The notes under the pieces are model-generated. The model was given only the letters and a program-made list of their open reading frames with translations, made no database searches and was not told the DNA's origin. Both the position numbers and the translations under genes were made by a program. This document shows, piece by piece, positions 1 to 6,084 of a DNA stretch of 10,848 nucleotides; the stretch's first letter is position 1; each line of letters starts with the position of its first letter. The stretch comes from Nocardioidaceae bacterium (lineage in GTDB: Bacteria; Actinomycetota; Actinomycetes; Propionibacteriales; Nocardioidaceae): NCBI GenBank assembly GCA_013696065.1, contig JACCZJ010000208.1, forward strand, positions 1 through 10,848, written 5' to 3'.

Positions 1-540
1 GGCCTGGACTATGTCGACCTCTACCTGATCCATTGGCCGCTCCCCCGCATCGACAAGTACGTCGAAAGCTGGCAAACCATCATCACCCTGCGGGACGAGG
101 GCTTGACCCGCTCGATCGGCGTCTCGAACTTCAACCCCGAACACATCGACCGGCTGGAGCGGGAGACTGGGGTCCTGCCGGCCGTCAACCAGATCGAGCG
201 GCACCTCGAGTGGCCGCAAACCGAACAGCTCGCCTACCATGCCGAGCGCGGCATCGTGACCCAAGCCTGGAGCCCCTTGCGGCTAGCGGGCCCGATACTC
301 GACAGCTCCACGGTCACGTCGATCGCGACGCACCATGGCGTCAACTCCGGTCAGGTGGCGTTGCGCTGGCATGTGCAGTCGGGCGTCGTACCCATCCCGC
401 ACTCGACCAACCGCGAGCGGATCGCTGGCAACTTCGACGTGTTCTCGTTCGAGCTGAGCGACGAGGAGATGGGTTCGCTAGCCACGTTGGATTCCGGTGA
501 CCGCATGGGCGGCGATCCGCTGACGCACGAGGAGTTCTGA
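1..540 (+). CDS. Aldo/keto reductase, C-terminal part (5' end outside window)
   Basis: NAD(P)H-dependent cytosolic oxidoreductase of the aldo/keto reductase superfamily, reducing aldehydes or ketones; the substrate cannot be read here. The frame is open from base 1, so the N-terminus with the catalytic Asp, Tyr and Lys is missing; 179 residues remain. Visible family marks: GLDYVDLYLIHWP at residues 1-13 (its His is the last of the catalytic tetrad), GVSNF near residue 40, NQIERH near 64-69, QAWSPL near 90, and the cofactor-binding C-terminal block VVPIPHSTNRERIAGN followed by FELSDEEM. In most members the cofactor loop reads IPKS; here the Lys is His, which may alter NADPH 2'-phosphate recognition (inference). 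The gene ends with TGA. It converges with the minus-strand gene at 692, leaving about 150 bases with no convincing terminator. Confidence 0.93.
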   Translation, partial: GLDYVDLYLIHWPLPRIDKYVESWQTIITLRDEGLTRSIGVSNFNPEHIDRLERETGVLPAVNQIERHLEWPQTEQLAYHAERGIVTQAWSPLRLAGPILDSSTVTSIATHHGVNSGQVALRWHVQSGVVPIPHSTNRERIAGNFDVFSFELSDEEMGSLATLDSGDRMGGDPLTHEEF

Positions 541-691
541 GCGCCAGCGACGCCGTCGCCGGGACCTCCGGTCACCAGATGTCGCGATGTCATCCGAGCT
601 GGGCAGAATAGTGGTCCCATTGGGCGAGGATGGCGCTTCTCGTACTGGAGACGAGCAGCTCCGATGAAGCAAGAGAGATGCCCCCGTCTTG

Positions 692-2407
692 TTAGGGGTC
701 GATCCCTGCGGCACTCAGGAACGTGGAGGCGCGCTGAGATGCGCTGGATACTTCGAAGAAACCGAGGAGATCGCGGACCAGCAGGTCGGGGCCGAACAGG
801 TTGTTAGCTCGACCAATGACCCAGCACACCGCTGCTGCGGCGGTTCGAGTGGCGCCCCTCCGTCGAAAGATGTTCGGGTCGCCAACGGCGACCCGGGCGA
901 GGAACCGTCGACACGCGGTGCGGAACTCCGAGTCCAACAGCTGCTCACAACACGAGTCGCAGAGACGCAGGACCTCACTTACTCGGTCGTGGACGTCGTC
1001 GGGTATCCCCGTCCAGTCGAACGCCTCGTCGGGCAGCGGCCTTTCGTCAAGCGTTCGTAGCGTCTCTTCACCACCGACAGACTCGCACAGAACGCTCAGC
1101 ATGTACTCGTTGAAATCGAGCATCGCGGCGTCCAGGTCGAGGAGAGCGCCCGGCTCGTCGGCTTCCCGCTGCATCGGCATGTCCATAGCCTCGAAGAGTG
1201 CGTCTACTCCTTGTGCCCGTGGCGATCGGATGATCCGCTGATACTCAGGCTCCCACAGGTCAACCGCCTCCAGCGTTTCCGTGGTCAGTGCCAGCCGGAT
1301 GCCCTGTCGTTGATGGCAGTAGCGGATGAAGGCCCGAAGCATGTCGGGTGCCGTGGTGAGCTCGGCTACCTCGGCATACACCTTGCGCGGGATCCAGTCG
1401 CTCAGCAGCATTTCGACATTGACGGGGCTCCAACGCAGTGGATCGCCAGGCCCCCAGTCGGTGCCGAACCACAAAATCGACTGCATCAGGTGTCGGTGCG
1501 AGGGGCTGTCCACCGCAACGCCATATTCGGACGAGAAGAAGTCCTCCGTCAACTGCGCGATATCGCCAGTGCTCCACTCGGGTCGCACATAGCCCTTGCC
1601 GCCGGACGGCAAGCCGCGCACGAGCCATTCGACCAACGGTCTGCTCATGGGCCAGGTGTCGGTCTCGAAGGGCGGAAAGGTGATGGCGCCGTAGACGACA
1701 GCCTCTTCAACACGCGCTCGGGCGTCGCCGAGATCAAGGTCAGTCCAGGTCGTGTCCGGGTCGCCGATCTGCAACTGCATCAGCGCAATCAGCGTGCCGA
1801 TCTCCTCGTCAACGACAAAGGCGTCTTTGACGACGCCGCCCATGTTGTGGTCGATGTAGATGACTGCGCTTATCTCATGGCCAGTCGGCAGCCGCACACC
1901 GAGAATCACGTCGTCTCCATCACCGAGAACATGCACCATCTCCACGGCGCGGTATGACGTGGTGCCACTCAACCTCCCGAGCCACCCTGGCATCGCGTGT
2001 TGCCTCGACGCCACCGCGCGCCGCATCCGTGCGGCCTGGAGCTCATCGGACAGCATGACCGACGCCACGGTCAGCACTGCCGTCGTCTCGGGGAGATCGA
2101 TCTCAATGAACGAGTTGAGGAATCTCTCCAACGTCATCTCGTCGGATTTTGCTGGCCGTCGCTCGGTGGGATGGAGGTTGCGCGTGTCCAAAGTGTTCAT
2201 CAAGGCACTGACAAGTTCGATGAGCCGCAGTGGGTGCGCTTGAGACAGGGCTGCACCGATGCTGGCGATGAGGTCCGGCTCTTCCGACTGGCGATCAACA
2301 ACTTCCAGGTGTCGGCTCCGCTGTGACCGGCGCCCCTGCTCTTTACGTTGACGGCGTTGACGCTTGAGTTGCTTGTCTGAACGTCCGCGGCTCACAGGCG
2401 AAACCAT
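692..2407 (-). CDS. Hypothetical protein with C-terminal DUF6398-like region
   Basis: A 571-residue soluble protein with no signal peptide or membrane segment. Its function is not known to me. The first 35 residues are very basic (RGRSDKQLKRQRRQRKEQ), as in nucleic-acid-associated or ribosome-associated tails. A Leu-rich helix (RLIELVSALMNTL) follows, then a mixed alpha/beta middle section. The last 100 residues (VHDRVSEVLRLCD, FLARVAVGDPNIFRRRG, AAAVCWVIGRANNLFG) resemble the DUF6398 family from memory; that domain often sits at the C-terminus of uncharacterised actinobacterial proteins. The whole frame is open with good G/C third-position bias and the plus strand opposite shows no coherent protein, so this is the real gene. 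The ATG at 2405-2407 lacks a close Shine-Dalgarno sequence, so the start is uncertain. It lies downstream of the tRNA-editing gene on the same strand, 147 bases away, and is probably transcribed separately. Confidence 0.75.
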   Translation of the reverse strand: MVSPVSRGRSDKQLKRQRRQRKEQGRRSQRSRHLEVVDRQSEEPDLIASIGAALSQAHPLRLIELVSALMNTLDTRNLHPTERRPAKSDEMTLERFLNSFIEIDLPETTAVLTVASVMLSDELQAARMRRAVASRQHAMPGWLGRLSGTTSYRAVEMVHVLGDGDDVILGVRLPTGHEISAVIYIDHNMGGVVKDAFVVDEEIGTLIALMQLQIGDPDTTWTDLDLGDARARVEEAVVYGAITFPPFETDTWPMSRPLVEWLVRGLPSGGKGYVRPEWSTGDIAQLTEDFFSSEYGVAVDSPSHRHLMQSILWFGTDWGPGDPLRWSPVNVEMLLSDWIPRKVYAEVAELTTAPDMLRAFIRYCHQRQGIRLALTTETLEAVDLWEPEYQRIIRSPRAQGVDALFEAMDMPMQREADEPGALLDLDAAMLDFNEYMLSVLCESVGGEETLRTLDERPLPDEAFDWTGIPDDVHDRVSEVLRLCDSCCEQLLDSEFRTACRRFLARVAVGDPNIFRRRGATRTAAAAVCWVIGRANNLFGPDLLVRDLLGFFEVSSASQRASTFLSAAGIDP

Positions 2408-2554
2408 ATATGGCGCTCATCGGCTCCATTGGTTGACGCGAAAGCGGCACGACTATCCCCACGTCAGGCAGCTCATGGAGTCAGCTGCATAGACGGTATG
2501 GCGAGAGCGAGGGCACAGGTTTCGCTCTCCTTCGAGCTCACGAGGACTGATCTT

Positions 2555-3343
2555 TCACGTCTCTGAGTTCAAATCCTCAAGGGCAATGCGGATCCGCTTG
2601 TTGCCTTTGCCTTTCGACTCGGTGCCAGTCACGCGGACCGTGCCGACTTCGGCTGTGCTCATGACATGAGTTCCGCCGTCGGCCTGCTTGTCGAGTCCGA
2701 CGATGTTGATGATCCGGAGCGGGTCGATCTCGCGAGGGATGAGTTTGGCGGCGGTCCGGATGAGCGCAGGGTCTGCGTCGGCCAGCTCGCGCCCGAGGAA
2801 CTCGACGACGATCTCGTGAGCGGCGGCGACTTCTTCGTTGATGCGAGCCTCGATGCGGGCGCCGAGCTCTGCCGACATTGCTTCGAGGGGGAAGTCGAGG
2901 CGTCCCGTTCCGACCTCCATGTTCCCGCCGGTGACGGGAATGTGGAACTCCTCCCAGATGACTCCGCACAAGACGTGCAGCGCGGTGTGGGTGCGCATGA
3001 CGAGGTGACGACGGTCCCAGTCGAGCTCGCCGTGGATGTGGGTCCTCGGTTCCGGGAGGTTTATGCCGCCGTCGAGCCAGTGCCAGATGCCGGTTGGCTC
3101 TCGCCTGACTCTCTCGACCGTCATGGGTCCGGTCGGCCCGGTGAGCGTCCCGGTGTCGAAGGGTTGGCCTCCGCCGCCGGGGTAAAACGCCGTACGCGAC
3201 AGCAGGACGCGATTGCCTTCACGGTCAACGTCGAGGACGTCCGCGTCGAAACTGCGGCAGTAGGCATCCACCGCGAACAACTCCGTAGTGGCGATCGCCT
3301 CAGGTGCAACGGTTGAGTGGGTCGGGGCACTGGGAATGGCCAT
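2555..3343 (-). CDS. Stand-alone alanyl-tRNA editing protein (AlaX family)
   Basis: Trans-editing hydrolase resembling the editing half of alanyl-tRNA synthetase; the family deacylates Ser-tRNA(Ala) or Gly-tRNA(Ala) in the cytosol. The 262-residue length fits the medium AlaX-M class, which has an N-terminal beta-barrel plus the zinc editing domain. Visible marks: YPGGGGQPFDTG at residues 54-65, the zinc motif HTALH (His119, His123), GGNMEVGTGRLDF at 139-151, and DGGTHVMSTAEVG at 222-234 with His226. The residue that is usually the zinc-binding Cys of CGGTH is Asp222 here, so the metal site would be three His plus Asp or be altered. The first 18 residues precede the normal family start and have no clear function; no better start codon with a ribosome site is visible, so the ATG at 3341-3343 is kept. 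It lies downstream of the solitary vapC copy on the same strand, with 76 bases between. Confidence 0.88.
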   Translation of the reverse strand: MAIPSAPTHSTVAPEAIATTELFAVDAYCRSFDADVLDVDREGNRVLLSRTAFYPGGGGQPFDTGTLTGPTGPMTVERVRREPTGIWHWLDGGINLPEPRTHIHGELDWDRRHLVMRTHTALHVLCGVIWEEFHIPVTGGNMEVGTGRLDFPLEAMSAELGARIEARINEEVAAAHEIVVEFLGRELADADPALIRTAAKLIPREIDPLRIINIVGLDKQADGGTHVMSTAEVGTVRVTGTESKGKGNKRIRIALEDLNSET

Positions 3344-3419
3344 GCTCAGATCGTGTCACGGCGAGGCGCTGAGAATTCTCGCGGCCCGCGGCGACGACGA
3401 AAGTGTGCACAGATCGCCG

Positions 3420-3848
3420 TCAAGAAAGGCGGGCGGCAACTCCGTGCTCGTCTGGAAGCACGTGGGTCACCTCGGTCATCCGGGCAAAGGCCCGAGCCGA
3501 CGAAACCAGGGCGGACGCGCCGAAATCCTGCGCGACTGCCGCCAAAACGGCGTCGAAGGCGCCGATCGCTTCGTGCCTGTCCCACCAGGCAAGCCCGGCC
3601 CGGAGATGGCGCTCGGTCGTGGCGTCCAAGGGCGCGAGTATGTCGGCGTAAGCGGTGGCCAGTCGGCGGGCATCCGCCCTTCCGCGCCGCCGCGTCCTTA
3701 CATGGGCGAACTCTTGGATCACCTCGACGGTGATTGTGGCTCGGAGGGCGCCAGACCCGATCGCGTGCATGAGCGAACGGCTCGGCTCACGATAAGTGTG
3801 CTGGCTTCCGACCGCATAGACGAGCACGGTCGTGTCGACGACAATCAA
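3420..3848 (-). CDS. vapC: VapC-like PIN-domain toxin, copy 1 (probably inactive)
   Basis: PIN-domain RNase fold of the VapC toxin family, 142 residues from a TTG start at 3846-3848. It is about 80% identical by eye to the copy at 5656-6084 and the same length. The PIN acidic residues Asp5 (VVDTT), Glu46 (IQEF) and Asp99 (AFDA) are present. The fourth conserved acid, Asp118 in SSDRAFA of the other copy, is Ala here (SSARAFA), so metal-dependent RNA cleavage is probably weakened or lost (inference). An ATG 14 codons upstream (3888-3890) is also in frame, but those residues lie over antitoxin sequence and are absent in the other copy; the TTG is the ancestral start by comparison. Its antitoxin is a truncated, frameshifted stump, so this would be a toxin without an antidote, consistent with inactivation. 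The frame has no internal stop. Confidence 0.8.
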   Translation of the reverse strand: MIVVDTTVLVYAVGSQHTYREPSRSLMHAIGSGALRATITVEVIQEFAHVRTRRRGRADARRLATAYADILAPLDATTERHLRAGLAWWDRHEAIGAFDAVLAAVAQDFGASALVSSARAFARMTEVTHVLPDEHGVAARLS

Positions 3849-4036
3849 CGCCGCCCCCCCGCAGCAACTCCAGTTCGTCGAGCAGACCATCAGCGGGAGG
3901 CACCTCCATCTGCGGCGCGTCCAAGATCGACCGTAGGGCGGCCTCGCGACGGCGGTGCACCGGCGCGAGGCTCTTGTCGATGGCGTGGCGGATTACTGCC
4001 GCGACTGGGATCCGCTGCTCCCGAGCCGCCGCCTAC
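3845..4036 (-). pseudogene. Truncated VapB-like antitoxin, copy 1
   Basis: Minus-strand remnant of the antitoxin paired with the toxin at 3420-3848. Translation gives AAAREQRIPVAAVIRHAID, then SLAPVHRRR and a tail ending ELELLRGGG, matching residues 20-81 of the intact antitoxin at 6081-6329. Two lesions are visible. The first 19 or so residues, which would form the DNA-binding beta strand of the ribbon-helix-helix fold, are gone and an in-frame TAG sits at the break. Near the 3' end a run of seven G (C on the plus strand, 3854-3860) lies in a stretch one base shorter than in the intact copy, so the frame misses its TGA and runs on into toxin sequence. The toxin-binding C-terminal part is still largely readable, but no start codon is available in frame. 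Confidence 0.8.
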
Positions 4037-4186
4037 CAAGACTTCGGCACTGGCAGCGGCGGCCATGCGGCGCAGCTCAACTACGCTGGCTGCTTCTCAC
4101 ACGCCCTGGCCGTGGCAATGGGCGAACCGCTGCTGCTCGAGGGGGACGACTTCAGCCAGACGGACCTCTGGTCGGTGCTGCGCTAA
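4022..4186 (+). pseudogene. C-terminal fragment of a different VapC toxin
   Basis: About 54 residues in plus-strand frame from CGA at 4022 to TAA at 4184-4186: RAAAYQDFGTG, then AQLNYAGCFSHALAV and GEPLLLEGDDFSQTDL. This is the C-terminal signature of the VapC subfamily in which AxLNfgDCfaYAlA is followed by epLLfkGdDFs.TDi. The acid usually in the LNxGDC position reads AGC here, while GDDFSQTD is intact. The N-terminal part, including the first catalytic Asp and the Glu, is missing and replaced by the opposite-strand antitoxin stump, so the piece cannot be an active nuclease. It belongs to a different subfamily from the two VapC copies at 3420 and 5656. Its own antitoxin is not seen; the VapB downstream at 4226 precedes another toxin. 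Confidence 0.82.
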
Positions 4187-4225
4187 TACGCCATTAGCCC
4201 CAGCCCCGTGCAGTTAGATGCATGC

Positions 4226-4459
4226 ATGGTTGCCATCACCGTTCGCAACGTGCCCGCCCAGGTACGAGATCAGCTCGCCGCGCGGGCGGCCCGGTCAGGA
4301 CGCTCGCTGCAGGAGTACCTGTCGGCCGAGCTCACAGACCTGGCCTCACGTCCGCACCCGAACGACGTACTCGACGCCGTCAGAGCTCGAGTCGCCGCAA
4401 CAGGCGCGCGGATCGAGACCACACACGTGCTCGCGGCACGCGACGCTGACGGCCGTTGA
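4226..4459 (+). CDS. vapB: VapB/FitA-like ribbon-helix-helix antitoxin
   Basis: A 77-residue antitoxin of the VapB/FitA type. The N-terminal strand MVAITVRNVP (residues 1-10) and helices VRDQLAARAARSGRSLQEYLSAEL form a ribbon-helix-helix DNA-binding unit; the C-terminal half (DVLDAVRARVAATGARIE) would wrap the toxin. Such proteins bind and neutralise the partner VapC nuclease and repress their own operon. The ATG at 4226 is chosen because family members begin directly with the beta strand; the in-frame GTG at 4208 would add six unlike residues. There is no good Shine-Dalgarno sequence, and a weak -10-like TTAGAT lies about 7 bases upstream, so the message may be leaderless (inference). The stop TGA overlaps the TTG start of the toxin in a TTGA tetranucleotide. 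The toxin is broken, so this antitoxin is an orphan. Confidence 0.82.
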   Translation: MVAITVRNVPAQVRDQLAARAARSGRSLQEYLSAELTDLASRPHPNDVLDAVRARVAATGARIETTHVLAARDADGR

Positions 4460-4639
4460 CTTCTGTTCTTGTCGTCGACTCTTCTGCTCTGGTCGCCGCG
4501 CTCGCGGCGGCTTAGTGGTTCGATCACTTGCTACGACGCCGCATACGTCGCTCTCGCCGAGCACCTCGATGCACCCCTGGTGATGCTCGATCACCGTTCG
4601 GCCCGCAACTCCAAGGCGCTGCGAGATCAAGACACCTAG
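4456..4639 (+). pseudogene. VapC toxin with internal deletion
   Basis: Partner toxin of the antitoxin at 4226-4459. It starts with TTG at 4456 overlapping the antitoxin TGA and reads LTSVLVVDSSALVAALAAA with the first PIN catalytic Asp, then meets TAG at 4513-4515. In another frame from about 4523 the C-terminal end resumes as ITCYDAAYVALAEHL, then APLVMLDHR, ending at TAG 4637-4639. YDAAYVALAE followed by plvtlD is the usual VapC C-terminal half with the third catalytic Asp. About 70-80 central residues found in family members are absent, including the conserved Glu, and the two ends lie in different frames. This is a deletion derivative without nuclease function. The 107 bases after it, up to mntA, show no gene. 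Confidence 0.85.
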
Positions 4640-4746
4640 GTAGCCCCCGGGAACCATTCGATGGCTCTGCCTAAGTTCAGGGTCTCCGCCGAGCCCACAG
4701 CGCCGGACACATCGCCACGAGGCACGGGTGCGTCAGAATAAGGCGC

Positions 4747-5130
4747 ATGGAGGAAGCGGATACAGAGGTGCTCATCGCCGCAATGTGTGCCACGCTCGAA
4801 GAGTCGGGCGCCCTGTTCGGCTACTTGCACGGCAGCCGCGCGGCGGGAAGCCACCGCGCAGACTCTGACATCGACGTTGCCGCCTACTCCGGCGCAGACC
4901 CGCCCCAGGCGTATGACGTGCTGCTCCCACCGGGAGTCGATCTGCTGGTGCTCGACCAGGCGCCCTTGGAGCTGGCCGGTGGCATGGCCGTGACCGGCAC
5001 ATTGCTGTTCGAGCAAGACCCGGTGGCCCGAGTCAGACGGGAATCGACAACTCGCAAGATTTACTTCGACGAACTCCCCCGCATCCGCAGAGCTCACGAC
5101 GAGTTCGCTGCACGCGTTCGAGGGGGATGA
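4747..5130 (+). CDS. mntA: MntA-type minimal nucleotidyltransferase antitoxin
   Basis: A 127-residue nucleotidyltransferase of the MNT family. In the HepT/MntA toxin-antitoxin type, MntA neutralises HepT by transferring AMP groups to a Tyr next to the HepT RNase motif. The GSx10DxD signature is exact: Gly29-Ser30 (HGSRAAG), Asp41 and Asp43 (SDIDVA), with a third metal Asp in VDLLVLD (residues 64-70, likely Asp65). The C-terminal section FEQDPVARVRRESTTRKIYFDELP is typical of the family. Length is normal. The start is ATG at 4747, with a weak AAGG three bases upstream; a -10-like CAGAAT at 4734-4739 would place transcription close to the ATG, so a leaderless message is possible. hepT follows 4 bases after the stop. 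This gene looks intact although its toxin partner is broken. Confidence 0.88.
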   Translation: MEEADTEVLIAAMCATLEESGALFGYLHGSRAAGSHRADSDIDVAAYSGADPPQAYDVLLPPGVDLLVLDQAPLELAGGMAVTGTLLFEQDPVARVRRESTTRKIYFDELPRIRRAHDEFAARVRGG

Positions 5131-5134
5131 CGCC

Positions 5135-5416
5135 ATGGTCGACGAGACCCGGGTGCTCCGCCTCCTTCGGGCCGTCACGGACGCGCTCGCGCCTTTGGAC
5201 CTCGAAGCCTCGGCCTCCGACGATCGTCGCGCCGATGCCATGTGGCTCCCTGGCGTCAAGTACACCTTCATCGCGGCGATCGAGGCGTGCGTTGACATCG
5301 CTCAACATGTCTGTTCGGCCGAGGGTGGGGGCCGCCGGCCGATAACGAAGCTCTTTTGTGCGTCAGATCACGGCGTACCTGACTCCGCAAGGATGACGGA
5401 GTGGCGTGCCACGTGA
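5135..5416 (+). pseudogene. hepT: HepT-type HEPN toxin, frameshifted and truncated
   Basis: Toxin partner of mntA: HEPN-domain RNases of the HepT family are dimeric and use an Rx4-6H motif near the C-terminus. The ATG at 5135 follows the mntA stop by 4 bases, with AGGGGGA at 5121-5127 as ribosome site. The first 60 residues match the family well (MVDETRVLRLLRAVTDAL, then RADAMWLPGVKYTFIAAIE and CVDIAQHVCSAEG). After Gly at about 5325 the zero frame becomes unlike the family (GGRRPITK), while the next frame reads the expected WGPPADNEAL, so one base was lost near the G run at 5321-5330. The original frame later gives HGVPDSARMTEW and stops at 5414-5416. At 93 residues it is shorter than normal (about 130-145) and the RNxLVHxY-like active-site motif is absent in every plus-strand frame I read. 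It is probably non-functional. Confidence 0.82.
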
Positions 5417-5573
5417 GCTCCGCCAACTCTTCCTGCTCGACCTCCGGAGACCGGCCAGACCGAGCCGACCCCTCCATCGGAGCTTTTGGTGGCGGTGGCC
5501 TTCCTTCGACTGAGCAGGTTGGGCGCAGCCTTGCACGCGGTGGTGATCTCCAGACGCTAGCTGCGTTGGCGCT

Positions 5574-5652
5574 CGAGGGTCTGCCAGAACTCCAGCGCTG
5601 CGTGCTCCATCATGTGTCCGAGCCCGGCGGCAATGAAAAATTGTGGATACAG
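5574..5652 (-). other. Short open C-terminal-like coding fragment, unidentified
   Basis: Between hepT and the vapC copy at 5656 there are about 240 bases without an assignable gene. Within them the minus strand reads PQFFIAAGLGHMMEHAALEF, then WQTLERQRS and TAG, which has a natural amphipathic-helix composition and could be the last 29 codons of a decayed gene; two ATG codons lie inside it. I do not recognise a family. The rest (5417-5573) shows no credible coding on either strand. It may equally be chance. Confidence 0.2.
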
Positions 5653-5655
5653 ACG

Positions 5656-6084
5656 TCAGGCGAGGAGCGCAGCGATTCCGGACTCGTCTGGGAGAACGTG
5701 AGTAACCTCGGTCAGCCGGGCGAAGGCCCGGTCAGATGAAATCAGGGCGGTGGCACCCAGATCCTGCGCAACAGCCGCTAGCACAGCGTCGAAGGCTCCG
5801 ATGGCCTTGTGCCTGTCCCACCAGTCCAGTCCGGTCCGAAGGTGGCGCTCCGTGGTGGTCGCCAACGGCCCGAACAAGTCGGCGTACGCAGTGGCCAGTC
5901 GACGGGCATCCGCCCGACCACGCCTGCAGGCCCTGACGTGGGCGAACTCTTGGATCACCTCAACGGAAGTAGTGGCCCGGATGGCGCCAGACCCGATCGC
6001 CTCCATGAGCGAGCGGCTTGGGTCCCGATAGGCGTGCTCGCTTCCAACGGCGTAGACGAGCACCGTCGTGTCGACGACGATCAA
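5656..6084 (-). CDS. vapC: VapC-like PIN-domain toxin, copy 2 (intact)
   Basis: A 142-residue PIN-domain toxin of the VapC family, a magnesium-dependent RNase that cleaves specific RNAs (often tRNA or rRNA) when its antitoxin is lost; this target is unknown. All four expected acidic residues are present: Asp5 (IVVDTT), Glu46 (VIQEF), Asp99 (GAFDAVLA) and Asp118 (SSDRAFA). The start is TTG at 6082-6084, overlapping the TGA of the antitoxin gene by three bases (TTGA), which implies translational coupling; there is no ATG at the PIN start. A weak TTG start downstream of an ATG antitoxin would favour antitoxin excess (inference). It is about 80% identical by eye to copy 1 at 3420-3848. No terminator is evident after the stop at 5656. 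Confidence 0.9.
   Translation of the reverse strand: MIVVDTTVLVYAVGSEHAYRDPSRSLMEAIGSGAIRATTSVEVIQEFAHVRACRRGRADARRLATAYADLFGPLATTTERHLRTGLDWWDRHKAIGAFDAVLAAVAQDLGATALISSDRAFARLTEVTHVLPDESGIAALLA

Noticed and set aside
547..559. GCGAC-GCC-GTCGC hairpin after the aldo/keto reductase
   Set aside because: The five-pair stem with a three-base loop and no T-tract is too weak to call a terminator.
1211..1957. Long plus-strand open frame inside the 571-residue gene
   Set aside because: It is antisense to a gene with better codon bias; its translation is rich in Arg, His, Ala and Gly without motifs.
2567..2581. GTTCAAATCC resembling a tRNA T-loop
   Set aside because: It lies in the last codons of the AlaX gene and no acceptor, D or anticodon arm can be paired around it.
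2666..3316. Plus-strand open frame opposite the AlaX gene
   Set aside because: AlaX motifs on the minus strand settle the coding strand; this frame is a shadow of GC-rich coding.
3288..4217. 309-codon plus-strand open frame
   Set aside because: It crosses the alaX start, vapC copy 1 and the VapC fragment in the wrong frame; composition is Arg/Pro-rich with no domain.
5417..5573. Search for a gene or insertion sequence between hepT and vapC copy 2
   Set aside because: No inverted repeats, transposase motifs or coherent protein were found on either strand.
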